DNA from: Gemmata palustris
GTDB lineage: Bacteria > Planctomycetota > Planctomycetia > Gemmatales > Gemmataceae
Length of the DNA stretch: 64,000 bases
Reading direction: 5' to 3'
NCBI RefSeq assembly: GCF_017939745.1
Contig: NZ_JAGKQQ010000002.1
Coordinates: forward strand, 186,001-250,000
Part shown: positions 18,346-29,510 of the stretch, one piece after another
Layout of the letters: each line of letters begins with the position of its first letter
Position numbering within the stretch: position 1 is the first letter of the stretch
Notes under the pieces: model-generated
Seen by the model: only the letters and a program-made list of their open reading frames with translations
What the model was told of the DNA's origin: nothing
Databases searched by the model: none
Translations under genes and position numbers: made by a program

Positions 18346-19146
18346 TTGCGCCACAACTTCGAGCCGTTCGTGTTGTGTATGGTGTTCCCGCTGTTAACCG
18401 GGTGCGGGTGCAACGCCGAGCACGCGCCCGCCGCGAGCCTCACCGAGCTCCCAAGCGCCCCCTCGGTCTCATCGGTCAGCGTGCCACCCAACCCCGGCCG
18501 GGTGCGATCGGCGGATTACAGCATCCTGTTCGTCGGCAACAGTCACACGTCCAGCCACGACTTACCGAACCTCGTCTGTGAGATGATTCAGTTTCGACAG
18601 CCCGGGAAAACGACTTACGCGCACACCCTCGGTGTCGGGTTCCTCGAAGACGTCGAGCGGAACCCGAGCTACCGCGTAGAAATCGAGTCACACCCGTGGA
18701 AGTTCGTCGTGCTGCAAGCGCAGAAGATCAGCACGGGCGGCAAGCACGAGTATTCGCGCACGGAGGGCACCGGCTTTGCGAAACTGGCGAAGTCGCGCGG
18801 CGCGAAGGTCTTCTTCTTTTCCGAGTGGGGACTGAAGGACAAACCCGGCGACGGTTCGCGCCAGGAGAAGGTCTATTCGGAGATGGCACGCGACGCGGGC
18901 GTAAATCTCGCCGGCGTCGGGCGCGCGTGGGACATCGCGCTCTCCGAGCGCCCGTCGCTCCCACTGCACGATTGGGACGGCAATCACCAGTCCGCGCTGG
19001 GCGCGTTTCTGACGGCGGCGTTCCTGTGCGGCAAACTCACCGGGGAGTGTCCCGAGCCACTCGGCACGTTCCCCGCCCCTACTCTCAACGAGGCCGACCG
19101 AAAATTCCTCGCGCGGTGCGCGGCAAAAGCGGTTAAAATGCCATAG
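18346..19146 (+). CDS. Lipoprotein with SGNH-hydrolase-like domain
   Basis: About 266 residues from a TTG at 18346, chosen because GGAGG lies six bases upstream; a GTG at 18313 in the same frame is the alternative. The leader F-V-L-C-M-V-F-P-L-L-T-G-C-G-C gives a lipobox with Cys. The body opens with S-I-L-F-V-G-N-S-H-T-S-S (block I-like, Ser in place of the GDS motif) and ends with W-D-G-N-H-Q-S, the D-x-x-H block V of SGNH/GDSL esterase-like folds. Substrate unknown; relatives act on acylated polysaccharides or lipids. Starts 69 bp after the kinase gene on the same strand, possibly co-transcribed. Confidence 0.7.
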   Translation: MRHNFEPFVLCMVFPLLTGCGCNAEHAPAASLTELPSAPSVSSVSVPPNPGRVRSADYSILFVGNSHTSSHDLPNLVCEMIQFRQPGKTTYAHTLGVGFLEDVERNPSYRVEIESHPWKFVVLQAQKISTGGKHEYSRTEGTGFAKLAKSRGAKVFFFSEWGLKDKPGDGSRQEKVYSEMARDAGVNLAGVGRAWDIALSERPSLPLHDWDGNHQSALGAFLTAAFLCGKLTGECPEPLGTFPAPTLNEADRKFLARCAAKAVKMP

Positions 19147-19470
19147 TTAGGGACGGGGCACGTCCGCGTGGCGTCCGCGTGGCGGTGGTCGCAACCACCA
19201 AGAAATCGAAACACCGGCCCAACTCGCCGGGACCCTTAACTCCCAACGTTTCCGGTCCCTAACTCCAATGGTTTGAAGTTATTAACGAGTTTCGAGGGAG
19301 AGCGTCGGACTTCGCGAGCGCGTATCGGAAGTTCCGAATTCTGGGAGCAAAACAAAATTCGGCGCAAACGCGGTTAAATGCGGTCACGCGGCTAGCGAAG
19401 AATCTGGTATGAACGGCAGGTGCCCGGTGTTCGGGACGGCCGGCTGGCACTTCCAACGTGAGGGTCTGCG
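19147..19470. other. Gene-free stretch
   Basis: 324 bp without a credible gene. A short direct duplication GCGTCCGCGTGGC is visible near 19166-19185. No strong hairpin or promoter is recognised; the ribosome-binding site of the following gene (GTGAGGG) is at its end. Confidence 0.5.
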
Positions 19471-20310
19471 ATGCTCAAAAAGATGGTGATCCTGGCGGTA
19501 GTCGGCTTCGTTGCCGTCGTCGCACTCAAGGGGACAAAAGCCGTATCATTCCTCAAATCGGAATGGCAGTCGGCCACGAAACAAGCCGAAGACAGCATCC
19601 CGCCGGAGAAGGAAATCGGTCGCCTCAAGAACGAGGTCGGGTTGCTCGACAAGGACGTCAAGACGCTGGTCAACCACCTCGCCAAAGAGCGAGTGGAAGT
19701 GAACGATCTCAAGGAAAAAGTTGACGCGATGGCCGCGAAGCAGAGCAAGGACAAGGAACTGCTCAGCGCTCGCGCCGCGACGATCACGAAGGCCGAGAAA
19801 GACCCGACCTACGCGATCTCGTTCGGCAACCGCCCGCTCAGCGTCTCGGCGGCTAAGGCCGAACTGGAAGAGGGTGTGAAGCGGTTCAGCACCAACCAGA
19901 AGTCGCTGGACGCCCACGAGTCGCTGCTCACCAACCGCATCAAGGTGCGCGACACGCTGGAAAAGCAGCTCGAGACGATGAAGAACCAGAAGTCCGAGTT
20001 GGCCAATCAGGTCGACGCGATGGAAGCCGAACTCGCGGTCCTGAAGCTCCAGCAGATGGAAAGCAAGTACCAGACCGACGACACCCGGCTGGCCAAGATC
20101 AAGGAAGACATGCAGAAGCTGAAGACTCGCGTCGCGGTGGAGCGCGAGAAGCTGAAGCTGCTGCCGTCCGCCCTGGATGACGCCCCGGCCTCGACCAGCA
20201 ACGGTGGCGGCAAGAGCGTGGACGACATCATGGCCCCGCTGAACGCCCCGGCCAAGAAGCCGGAAACCTCCAAAACCGACACCGACAGCAAGCTGCCGCT
20301 GGTCGACTGA
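19471..20310 (+). CDS. Membrane-anchored coiled-coil protein, unknown
   Basis: 279 residues. An N-terminal hydrophobic helix (residues 6-21, V-I-L-A-V-V-G-F-V-A-V-V-A-L) is followed by a long, highly charged heptad region (about 45-235, with E-I-G-R-L-K-N-E-V-G-L-L-D and E-K-L-K-L-L) and a short disordered tail ending P-L-V-D. The length and helical content suggest a rod projecting from the inner membrane. No enzymatic motif. Codon use is typical of the window and an intrinsic terminator follows directly, implying a defined, perhaps well-expressed, single-gene unit. Similar proteins occur in other Planctomycetes, but no role is known to me. Confidence 0.85.
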   Translation: MLKKMVILAVVGFVAVVALKGTKAVSFLKSEWQSATKQAEDSIPPEKEIGRLKNEVGLLDKDVKTLVNHLAKERVEVNDLKEKVDAMAAKQSKDKELLSARAATITKAEKDPTYAISFGNRPLSVSAAKAELEEGVKRFSTNQKSLDAHESLLTNRIKVRDTLEKQLETMKNQKSELANQVDAMEAELAVLKLQQMESKYQTDDTRLAKIKEDMQKLKTRVAVEREKLKLLPSALDDAPASTSNGGGKSVDDIMAPLNAPAKKPETSKTDTDSKLPLVD

Positions 20311-20336
20311 TCCGCGGTCCGTGCAACAACCCCGAA

Positions 20337-20366
20337 CGCCCCGGTCCCCGTGACCGGGGCGTTTTT
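20337..20366 (+). terminator. Rho-independent terminator
   Basis: Perfect 9-bp stem CGCCCCGGT/ACCGGGGCG (20337-20345/20353-20361) with a 7-base loop, followed by TTTTT. It is the cleanest intrinsic terminator in the window and ends the coiled-coil gene. Confidence 0.9.
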
Positions 20367-20475
20367 CGTTGCCGAAGCTCGTGTTTTCGTTCCGCGTGCC
20401 GAATTCCGTGCCCCAACTTCGAGGGTATGGTAAACTGACACCTCGCCCCAGACACCCTCAGCGCCCCGTTCGCTT

Positions 20476-21966
20476 ATGCCCGCGTCCCCGTGGTTGGTGC
20501 TGCGTCAGGCTCAGGAAGCGGTTGCCGCCGGGCGCCCGGACGAGGCGCACCGGTTCCTCGAACCGCTCATGGCCGAAGGGCACCGGAAGGCTCACAAACT
20601 GGCCCGCGAGGTCGTGCGGGCCTACGCCACCCGCGCGCACAAAGCCCTCGACCAACACAACCCCGAGACCGCGTGGCGCGACCTGCTCGCGGCCGAATCG
20701 CTCAACACCGGTGAGAAGGCCGTCACGGACCTGCGGTACGCGCTCGCGCGCCTGTCGGTTGTGCAGGCGAAGGCGATGCTCGAAGCCGGGCGCCCCATCG
20801 ACACCATCGATCAAATCGCCAAGATCCGCGACCGCGGCGTGCGTCACCCGGACCTCGAGCGCCTCGAAACGGCCGCGCAGGACTGGGTACAGGCCGCCGA
20901 ACTCGCCGACCGCGGGGAGTTCCTGCGGGCCGTCGCCGAACTCGACCGCATCGGCCCCAAGCTCCCCTGCCCCGCGACCGGTTTGGACCGGTTCCGCGGC
21001 GAAGTGGAGAACCGGCACGCCCGGTTCCGCGAAGCGGTCGCGCGCCTGCTGGACGCGGCCGAAGCGAAGCGCTGGCGCGAGGCGGTCGCGGTGGCAGCAG
21101 AGGTGCTCGCGGTCGCGCCGGACCACCGCGAAGCGAAGGCCGTTCGCGGAAAAGCGTGGGTGGTCGCGACGCCGGAGACGGCCGATTTCGTCGTCTCCCT
21201 CCCGCCCCCACCCGCGGCGAACGGCACACTGGCGGCTCAAGCGCGAAGCACGTCGGCCGTGGGAGGCGCGCGCGAAACGCGGTGGGACTCCGTCCGCCCA
21301 CCAGCGCCCCCCGAGCACCCCCTCGTCCGTTCGTCGAGCGCAGCGTCGCTCTCGTCCACCGGTGGGGCCGCGCTCCCGAAGCGCTTCCTGTTGTGGGTCG
21401 ATGGTGTGGGCGGGTACTTGGTGTGCCTGTCGAGCCGCGTCACGTTCGGGCAGGCGACCGCCGACGGCCCGGTGGACGTGCCGCTGTTCGCGGACGTGTC
21501 GCGCACGCACGCGGAGATGACGCGCGACCCGGAAGGGTACGTCATCGAGTCCGGGCGCGGCATCCGCGTGAACGGGACCGAGACGAAGCGCGCGGTGCTG
21601 TCCACGAACGACCGCGTCACGCTCGGCGCGAGCTGCCAGTTCCTGTTCCACCGGCCCGTCGCGGTCAGTTCGTCAGTACGCCTGGAGTTGACGAGTGGTC
21701 ACCGCTTGCCGGTCGCGGTGGACGGCGTGCTTTTGATGGGCAATGAACTGATTCTGGGGCCGGAACCGGACGCGCACGTCCCACTCAAAGTGCCCGCCCC
21801 GGTGCTGATCTACCGCTCGCGCGACGGGCTGAGCGTGCGCGTTCCCGATTGCCGCTTCACCATTGACGACCGCCCACACACCGACCGCGCGGTCCTGCCG
21901 CTCCCCTGCGTCGTGTCGTGCGACGCCTTCACGTTCGCGGTCGAACCCGTCAGCGGGCGGTTGTAG
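20476..21966 (+). CDS. Helical-repeat and FHA domain protein
   Basis: 496 residues. Residues 1-240 are alpha-helical and Ala/Arg/Glu-rich with TPR-like helix pairs (P-D-E-A-H-R-F-L-E-P, A-V-A-E-L-D-R-I-G). A Pro/Ser linker (about 245-300) leads to an FHA-like domain (about 305-390) with F-G-Q, V-S-R-T-H-A-E-M, I-R-V-N-G-T-E and a final L-F-H. A second beta-rich segment (about 400-496) resembles a degenerate FHA half. FHA domains bind phosphothreonine peptides, so the protein may receive signals from Hanks kinases such as the one at 16426. No export signal: cytoplasmic adaptor likely. Confidence 0.8.
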   Translation: MPASPWLVLRQAQEAVAAGRPDEAHRFLEPLMAEGHRKAHKLAREVVRAYATRAHKALDQHNPETAWRDLLAAESLNTGEKAVTDLRYALARLSVVQAKAMLEAGRPIDTIDQIAKIRDRGVRHPDLERLETAAQDWVQAAELADRGEFLRAVAELDRIGPKLPCPATGLDRFRGEVENRHARFREAVARLLDAAEAKRWREAVAVAAEVLAVAPDHREAKAVRGKAWVVATPETADFVVSLPPPPAANGTLAAQARSTSAVGGARETRWDSVRPPAPPEHPLVRSSSAASLSSTGGAALPKRFLLWVDGVGGYLVCLSSRVTFGQATADGPVDVPLFADVSRTHAEMTRDPEGYVIESGRGIRVNGTETKRAVLSTNDRVTLGASCQFLFHRPVAVSSSVRLELTSGHRLPVAVDGVLLMGNELILGPEPDAHVPLKVPAPVLIYRSRDGLSVRVPDCRFTIDDRPHTDRAVLPLPCVVSCDAFTFAVEPVSGRL

Positions 21967-22077
21967 GAGACACGCCCGCGGGTTGCTGAATCGATGATCT
22001 CGGGCACAGCAACCGCAGCTATCAGCAAATCATTAGCTCAATAAATTCTACATCCGTCCATCTCAAACTGCCGGCCG

Positions 22078-22297
22078 ACTAACAATTGTTAACATTCTTG
22101 GCCCTTGGGCGGCCCGCCCGAGTGTTACGCCGAGTGGCAATGCGCCAACTGCTGATAGTTCCGGTCTTTTTGCATTGTGACCCTCCCAACAACCCCACTT
22201 CGGCGACGGACCGAGGCTAACATTTGCTCACATCGCCATGATTTCCGGCCCGATCGCACCCAACTTTGGAATAAAAATTCGGACCGGATGCTCTACA
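22078..22297 (-). ncRNA. Candidate structured RNA / regulatory element, copy B
   Basis: Read on the minus strand from the promoter at 22332-22304. A stem CCGGTCC...GGGCCGG forms soon after the start; ATGTGAGC (22233) and ATGTTAGC (22223) follow 10 bp apart, then 128 bp further ATGTTAAC (22095) and TTGTTAGT (22085), 10 bp apart. It runs toward the 3' end of the FHA gene at 21966, so it cannot be the leader of a downstream coding gene; this favours a free-standing RNA or element. Sits in the 647-bp gene-free stretch 21967-22613. Confidence 0.45.
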
Positions 22298-22303
22298 GCA
22301 TCA

Positions 22304-22332
22304 ATTATAAACCAGTGAACAAGAGATCACAA
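22304..22332 (-). promoter_or_regulatory. Conserved promoter of RNA candidate B
   Basis: Minus strand TTGTGA (22332-22327), 17-bp spacer, TATAAT (22309-22304). Downstream bases TTGATGCTGTAG parallel TTGGGTGTAG after the -10 of copy C. Confidence 0.6.
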
Positions 22333-22613
22333 TCGATTTGCCCCACCACCAAGATGGTTGTCGCAGGAATGCCGTCACTGCATCCAAAAACGGCCTGACA
22401 ATCGCCAGTGCGAATCGAGCACACCCCACGTGCCGACGCCCTAATCGCTACAGAAAACCTAAAGACGATTGTTTGCATGATTCGTGCGCATCCGAATGAA
22501 AAATTTCGCACCAATTACGATTGACCGGCCAGCGCGTACCGATTACTGTAGCGAAGGCTGAACGCGAATCACCTCTCCCGTGCCAGATCCATCACCTTAA
22601 AAAGCACGAGACT
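22333..22613. other. Gene-free stretch before the beta-helix protein gene
   Basis: 281 bp of lower GC than the neighbourhood. Open frames here are short and lack ribosome-binding sites. I see no hairpin or clear promoter; the leader of the next gene presumably starts here. Confidence 0.4.
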
Positions 22614-23915
22614 ATGTCGCTCACCATCCGCAAGCTCGCAGCTCGGTTGTGCCAATCATTGGCTCGGAAGAGTGCGCTCCGGCGGCCCGCGCCCCAACCG
22701 AGGGCGCGCCTCGGGCTGGAGCAATTCGAGGCGAGAGAGGTACCGGCCCTATTCGTCGTCAACAGCGTTGGCGACCTCGGGGACTCGAATCGCGGCAACG
22801 GAGTCGCTTCGACCGGAAACATGGTTCTCGTCAACAATCAATTGGTACCGGAGGTAACGCTCCGCTCGGCAATTGAGGAAGCGAACTCGACTTTCAGCAC
22901 GTCACTCAATCCGACCATCATTTCCTTCCTGGTCACCGCGACCGCGACCGTGGAAGAGGGCGAAGGCGCCCCTCCACCTCTACCCCCACCAGCGCCAAAA
23001 ACAATCGTTCTGACCGCCCCCATCGAAGACATCCATTGTTTCGTTCAAATTAATGGCCCCGGCCGCGATCTGCTCACCATTACGCGCAATACGGCCACAG
23101 CGGGGTTTCGCTTTTTCAGCATCGCCGACACGCCGAACGTAGCCGCTTGTGCCGTAACATTCAAGGACATGACAATCCGCGACAGCGGGTATTCGCCGAT
23201 CAATTTCGCACGCGGCGGGGCGTTTTCTGTTGCAAATTCTGGTCAAAATGCAGCCAATCTCACACTCGAAAACGTAAATCTATTCGAGAACCAAGCAAAC
23301 CAGGGCGGAGCTGTTTATGTGGGTGCCAGCTCGGGCCTGGTCCTCAAGAATTGCGTGGTGGATCAGAACGAAGTCATCGGCGCCGGTCTCGAAGGGGGCG
23401 CGATTCGGGTTACCGGGAACGGGCAACTCAAGATTTACTCGAGCACATTAAGTAACAACAAAGCCATAGGAGCCAAGGGCGGCGCAATCTCAATTAATTT
23501 TCAATCGCTAGCGGAGCTATACGACTCACATCTACTTGCCAACCAAGCAGACATAGGCGGAGCCGCGTACATATCAGGTGGCAATGCAAACGTAATAACT
23601 TTCAAGATGATCGGTGGCTCGGCGGTTTGCAACTCCGCGACTAGTAAAGGCGGGGCGCTGTTCTTATCCACGGCCAATGCCATTATCGACGGGGTTGAAT
23701 TCTCGGGCAATTCAGCAGGCAAAGGAGGAGCCTTATATATCAAATATCAAAAAGTAGAAATATATAATTCAACATTCGATCAAAACAGCGCATCAATTCT
23801 TGGCCCGATCATCGCGTACCACGGCGAAATCCTTGTAAATCCTGACACGTGGATCTACCTCACTGGCAGCACCGGTGTAACCAACGCGGATCGAATTTAC
23901 GATCCGCTGCCGTAA
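22614..23915 (+). CDS. Secreted parallel beta-helix protein with planctomycete export motif
   Basis: 433 residues from the ATG at 22614; the ribosome site is poor, so an in-frame start further upstream (22521) remains possible. The N-terminal L-G-L-E-Q-F-E-A-R-E-V-P-A block belongs to the L-E-x-L-E-x-R-x-V-P-A type leader found on giant and repeat-containing exported proteins of Planctomycetes. Residues about 190-400 are beta-helix rungs with recurring N-N-x-A, G-G-A-(V/I/L)-(Y/S/F) units, the pattern of pectate-lyase-like or polymorphic outer-membrane-protein repeats. No catalytic motif is evident. From about 23240 on the DNA is clearly AT-richer than neighbouring genes with different codon choice, suggesting relaxed selection or transfer. 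It is short for the class, possibly a remnant. Confidence 0.82.
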   Translation: MSLTIRKLAARLCQSLARKSALRRPAPQPRARLGLEQFEAREVPALFVVNSVGDLGDSNRGNGVASTGNMVLVNNQLVPEVTLRSAIEEANSTFSTSLNPTIISFLVTATATVEEGEGAPPPLPPPAPKTIVLTAPIEDIHCFVQINGPGRDLLTITRNTATAGFRFFSIADTPNVAACAVTFKDMTIRDSGYSPINFARGGAFSVANSGQNAANLTLENVNLFENQANQGGAVYVGASSGLVLKNCVVDQNEVIGAGLEGGAIRVTGNGQLKIYSSTLSNNKAIGAKGGAISINFQSLAELYDSHLLANQADIGGAAYISGGNANVITFKMIGGSAVCNSATSKGGALFLSTANAIIDGVEFSGNSAGKGGALYIKYQKVEIYNSTFDQNSASILGPIIAYHGEILVNPDTWIYLTGSTGVTNADRIYDPLP

Positions 23916-23980
23916 TTCGATCCAACGCCCAACTGTCACGACCTTATTCCTTCGGCAGTTAACGCACTCGGAGGGGACAT

Positions 23981-25273
23981 ATGTGTATCAGGCGAGGCTT
24001 TCAGTCCGTTTTCGTCATCTGCGCGAGTGCGCTCGTGGCGGTTCCCGCACCGCTGCCGGGCGTACCGCAAGATAGTAAAGCGCCGCGGACCGCCGTGACC
24101 CTCGAGGCCCCGCCCCGTGAACTCGCGGGCGCACTAGCCGAGCTCAAAGGGGCCGACGCGCAAAAGCGCCTGGAGGCGTCCCGGGCGCTCGCCCAGTTAC
24201 CCGACGCGGAACCGTACATCCGCCACTACCGCACAACCGACGCCGGGAAGGACAACACGCGCGCGAGTGAATCCCTGGCCCTGATCGACGCCGAGCGCGC
24301 CAAGCGCAACATGAAGCGCGTGCCCCAGTGGGCCAAAGCCGGGCGCTACGACCTGCTCGTCGACACCGCCATCCACCTCCCCGAACCGGACGACGCCAAC
24401 ACGCTCGCCAAGCTGCTCATGGACTTCGCCGAAGCGATCCGCCCGGTCCCCCAGAAACTCGGCGGACCCGAAGCCAAACACTTTTTGGATCACATTGAGG
24501 TGGAGCGGTTGCGCCAGTTCCACGAGCCCCGGGGCAAGGTCACGACCGACCACATCGGCCACGCCTACGTTCGCGCGCAGTCCTGCGACGCCACGAACCA
24601 AACCCGGTTCTACTGGCTCACCCTGACGCGCGACGAACTCAAGGGCACGACCCGGAACAGTTTGTGGGAGAACTGCTACCTCTTCCACAACGGGGATCTC
24701 ACCCTGGACAGTTGCACCTGGTCACTGGTCGTGTGCGACGGCAACATCGACTTCGTCAATGCCGTCGACGGGGGGTACTCGACGATTATTGCGCGAGAAT
24801 CGATTCGGAGCCAGAAAGGGCTCGGGTGTACGAGTTCTACGTTCTACGCGCAGGGCGATATCGTGGCGAAAGGGACCAATTCCCACAATGGCCTACTGCT
24901 CGCGGGCGGGAAGGTTGATGTGCCAATTGCTAAGGTCAACGGTGGGAACAAACAAACTATTGAGAAAGGGGGCGTAAAGGAGAACCCGTTCGGGTTGCGG
25001 TTCTTCGAGACCGCGGACCTCGGTGCCGAGGCCGCCCTCAAGGGTCAGGCGCTGACGATCGCCAAACTCACGCCCGGGTCGCCGCTTACCAAGTACGACA
25101 TCCGGGAGGGCGACGTGGTCACGCGGGTGAACGACAAGGTCATCAAGACCGCCAACGACTTCCGCCGCGAGCTCCGGTACTCGGTCGCGCTCGAAGCCGG
25201 CATTTTCCACATCACGCGCGGTAACGAGAAGATCAACCGCATCGTCTACTTCAAAAACGGACTGGAAAAATAG
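23981..25273 (+). CDS. Secreted protein with C-terminal PDZ domain
   Basis: 430 residues starting after GGAGGGGACAT, an excellent ribosome site. A signal sequence (residues 9-25, V-F-V-I-C-A-S-A-L-V-A-V-P-A) leads into a helical, repeat-like region (A-L-A-E-L-K-G-A-D-A-Q-K-R), a central part without a recognised fold, and a PDZ domain at about 350-425 (A-K-L-T-P-G-S-P-L, V-V-T-R-V-N-D-K-V-I-K-T). No protease domain is attached, so the PDZ probably binds the C-terminus of a periplasmic partner. Similar signal-HEAT-PDZ proteins are common and uncharacterised in Gemmata relatives. Converges on the succinate dehydrogenase gene 89 bp later. Confidence 0.78.
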   Translation: MCIRRGFQSVFVICASALVAVPAPLPGVPQDSKAPRTAVTLEAPPRELAGALAELKGADAQKRLEASRALAQLPDAEPYIRHYRTTDAGKDNTRASESLALIDAERAKRNMKRVPQWAKAGRYDLLVDTAIHLPEPDDANTLAKLLMDFAEAIRPVPQKLGGPEAKHFLDHIEVERLRQFHEPRGKVTTDHIGHAYVRAQSCDATNQTRFYWLTLTRDELKGTTRNSLWENCYLFHNGDLTLDSCTWSLVVCDGNIDFVNAVDGGYSTIIARESIRSQKGLGCTSSTFYAQGDIVAKGTNSHNGLLLAGGKVDVPIAKVNGGNKQTIEKGGVKENPFGLRFFETADLGAEAALKGQALTIAKLTPGSPLTKYDIREGDVVTRVNDKVIKTANDFRRELRYSVALEAGIFHITRGNEKINRIVYFKNGLEK

Positions 25274-25362
25274 CCGCAGGCAGGACCGGTGCTCGCGGGT
25301 CGGTTGTCGCCCGACCCACTGTGTTTACGTCCGGCAGTTCCAAGTCGCGCGCTTCTCCGGCA

Positions 25363-27279
<1,917 letters not shown>

Positions 27280-27430
27280 GGTTCACTCTCGGCGAAGAGA
27301 AGGGATGAAGAGATACAGGGGCGAGCGGGTGAAAGGAGCCCGGCAACCGGGCGGCGCGGCTCTCGGTGCGAGGCGATCGGTGAACGTCTTCGCCCGTTCA
27401 CCCGCCCCCTCTTCACCCCGACTCTTCAAA

Positions 27431-28234
27431 TCAAAGGGCCTTGCCGTACAGCAGGAGCGGCGGGGCGAGTCCGGCCCAAACACCGATCACGATCCCGAGG
27501 TTACCCACCAAAATCGTGGCCGCGATCGCGACACCCAGCAGCCGAATCAGCGGGGCGAACCGGTTGTTCTTCAGCCCGAGCGTTTGGAACGCGCTCTGGA
27601 CGCCGTGCAGCAGGTGAACGAACAACACGACCTGTGCCACGATGTACAGAACGGCCAACCACGGCGTCGTGAACCCGGCCACGACCATGTTGTACACGTC
27701 GTGCCGCCCGTCTTTGTCCTTCAGTTCCAGGTAATTCACGACCTTCCCCGGCTCCACTTCCACCGATTGGAGGCCCAACAGTGTGAAGTGCGCGAGGTGG
27801 AACAGGACGAACAGCCCGACCACGGCCCCGCTCCAGATCATCGTGCGACTGGAAACCGTCGCTTGGACGCTGCCCGGGTACGCGTACCCGATCGGGCGCG
27901 CGGCGCGCGACCGCAGCTTCAAGCGGATCGCGAGTGCGAGGTGCAACAGGAAGATCGCGAGCAGCCCGGCGCGTGCGATCCAGAGGAGGGCGCCCAGGCT
28001 GTGCGTGAGGAAGTGGGCGTAGCTGTTGATCGCGTCCGGCCCCTGGAACACTTTCAGGTTGCCGATCATGTGGAAGACGCTGAACCCGGCCAGCCCCAAG
28101 CCGGTAAGCGCAACAGTGACCTTCGCACCGACGCTGGAGTCGAAGAACGCCCGCAAGAACGGGGCTGCTTGGCGGTCGGACTTGAGGGCCGGTGGCCCCT
28201 TCGGGTGGCGGACGGTAGTGGATGACATCGGCAC
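27431..28234 (-). CDS. sdhC: Succinate dehydrogenase cytochrome b558 subunit
   Basis: 267 residues; a second Met at residue 3 (28228) is an equal start. Five predicted membrane helices: T-G-L-G-L-A-G-F-S-V-F-H-M-I-G, the W-I-A-R-A-G-L-L-A-I-F-L-L-H segment, G-A-V-V-G-L-F-V-L-F-H-L-A-H-F, L-A-V-L-Y-I-V-A-Q-V-V-L-F-V-H-L-L-H-G and a final one. The paired His residues in helices 1, 2, 3 and 4 (H-M, L-L-H, F-H-L-A-H, V-H-L-L-H-G) are the ligands for two b hemes, as in the Bacillus-type subunit. Anchors SdhA/B and reduces quinone. The gene precedes sdhA on the same strand as an sdhCA pair. Confidence 0.9.
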   Translation of the reverse strand: MPMSSTTVRHPKGPPALKSDRQAAPFLRAFFDSSVGAKVTVALTGLGLAGFSVFHMIGNLKVFQGPDAINSYAHFLTHSLGALLWIARAGLLAIFLLHLALAIRLKLRSRAARPIGYAYPGSVQATVSSRTMIWSGAVVGLFVLFHLAHFTLLGLQSVEVEPGKVVNYLELKDKDGRHDVYNMVVAGFTTPWLAVLYIVAQVVLFVHLLHGVQSAFQTLGLKNNRFAPLIRLLGVAIAATILVGNLGIVIGVWAGLAPPLLLYGKAL

Positions 28235-28398
28235 CTGCGTCTCGCGTGTTCGGGGACGGCTACACCTATTCTAGCGCTGCTCAACGAACCGGCGATGCGA
28301 TTTGCTGCGAGCTCCCGCGCACCGCGGTTCCGGGCGCGGCGCCGGGACACGAACCGAAACTCCGCGCGGAGCGCAACTTGTGACATCGCGCAGCAATG

Positions 28399-29394
28399 TC
28401 ACCGCACGCCGATCTTCAGCAACACCTTGCCGCCTTTGCCGGGCGTAGCGGCGTGCTCGACCGCCTTGCGCACGTCTTCGAGCGGGTAGGTGGCTGCGAA
28501 CTGCGTTTGTAATACGCCCTCGTTCATCAGTTCGCGCATCCGGCGGAACAGCTTCAGCATCGTGAGGATGCGCTGTTTCTTGGCCCACGCGCCGAGCCAA
28601 AAGCCCTCCACACTGAGATCGTTCCCGATGAAGTAGCGCGGGTGAACCGAAATGGGCTCGTCCGAGAGCGAGCCGAACAACAGGCACCGCCCGCCGTGGG
28701 CCAGCGACGCGATCACCTGTGAGCCCGTCTCGCCGCCCACAGGATCGATCGCGTACCGCACGCCGTCGGGAACGAGTTTCCGCACCTGTTCCGGGATCGG
28801 GCCGTCCGATTCGACGATGACGTGATCCGCGCCGAGCTTCTTCAGTTCCTCGACCTGCTCGCGCCGGCGCACCACGTTGATCGTGCGAAACACGAACTTG
28901 TGCCCGAGCCGGATCACCATCTTCCCGAGTTCCCCGCCGGCCGCACTCTGGAGCACCCACGCGCCGCGCGTGACCTTCAGCACGTCCTGCGTCATGGCCA
29001 GCGCGGTCGCCGGGTTCACGAAGAACGATGCGGCCTGCTCGTCGCTCATCGCGTCCGGGACCGGGATCACCTGGCGCGCGGACGTGACGGTGTACTCGGC
29101 CCAGTTGCCGACGCGGTCGTTAATCACCGCGACGCGCTTGCCCTTGCGCAACCACCCCAGCACCCCGCCGCCGGTCGCCTCCACCACGCCCACGCCCTCG
29201 AACCCGGGCGTCGCGGGGAACTGCGGTTTGAGACCGTACTTCCCCCCAATGTACATGAGATCGGACGGGTTCACGGGGCTGGCGAGCATGCGCACCAGGA
29301 CCTCGCCGCGCCGGGGTTGCGGGGCCGGAACGTCGTCTTCGAGGCGCAACACTTCGGCCGGCGGACCGACCCGATCGAACACGACACGTTTCAC
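28399..29394 (-). CDS. Zinc-independent MDR family NAD(P)H:quinone or enoyl reductase
   Basis: 331 residues, medium-chain dehydrogenase/reductase fold. N-terminal block S-P-V-N-P-S-D-L-M-Y-I-G-G and P-G-F-E-G-V-G-V-V-E-A resemble the quinone oxidoreductase / trans-2-enoyl-CoA reductase (MECR) branch. The nucleotide-binding stretch is L-Q-S-A-A-G-G-E-L-G-K-M-V-I, and Y-A-I-D-P-V-G-G-E-T-G-S follows. No structural zinc Cys cluster is present, as in that branch. Likely NADPH-dependent, acting on an enoyl thioester or quinone; the substrate is not determinable. It is transcribed after an intergenic region from the cardiolipin synthase side, divergently. Confidence 0.85.
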   Translation of the reverse strand: MKRVVFDRVGPPAEVLRLEDDVPAPQPRRGEVLVRMLASPVNPSDLMYIGGKYGLKPQFPATPGFEGVGVVEATGGGVLGWLRKGKRVAVINDRVGNWAEYTVTSARQVIPVPDAMSDEQAASFFVNPATALAMTQDVLKVTRGAWVLQSAAGGELGKMVIRLGHKFVFRTINVVRRREQVEELKKLGADHVIVESDGPIPEQVRKLVPDGVRYAIDPVGGETGSQVIASLAHGGRCLLFGSLSDEPISVHPRYFIGNDLSVEGFWLGAWAKKQRILTMLKLFRRMRELMNEGVLQTQFAATYPLEDVRKAVEHAATPGKGGKVLLKIGVR

Positions 29395-29510
29395 AGCGCT
29401 TCCTCAGCGGAACGGGGCTCGCGATGATACATTCAGTATCTATCCGCGCGCGGTTGTGAAGGCTCCGCGGGCGCGCCGGTCCGCGATCGCTCCCAACGAA
29501 GAAAGTGCGA

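Noticed and set aside
21967..22613. Replication origin (AT-rich stretch with repeated 8-mers)
   Set aside because: No TTATCCACA-type DnaA boxes were seen, and the same repeats occur in two other places.
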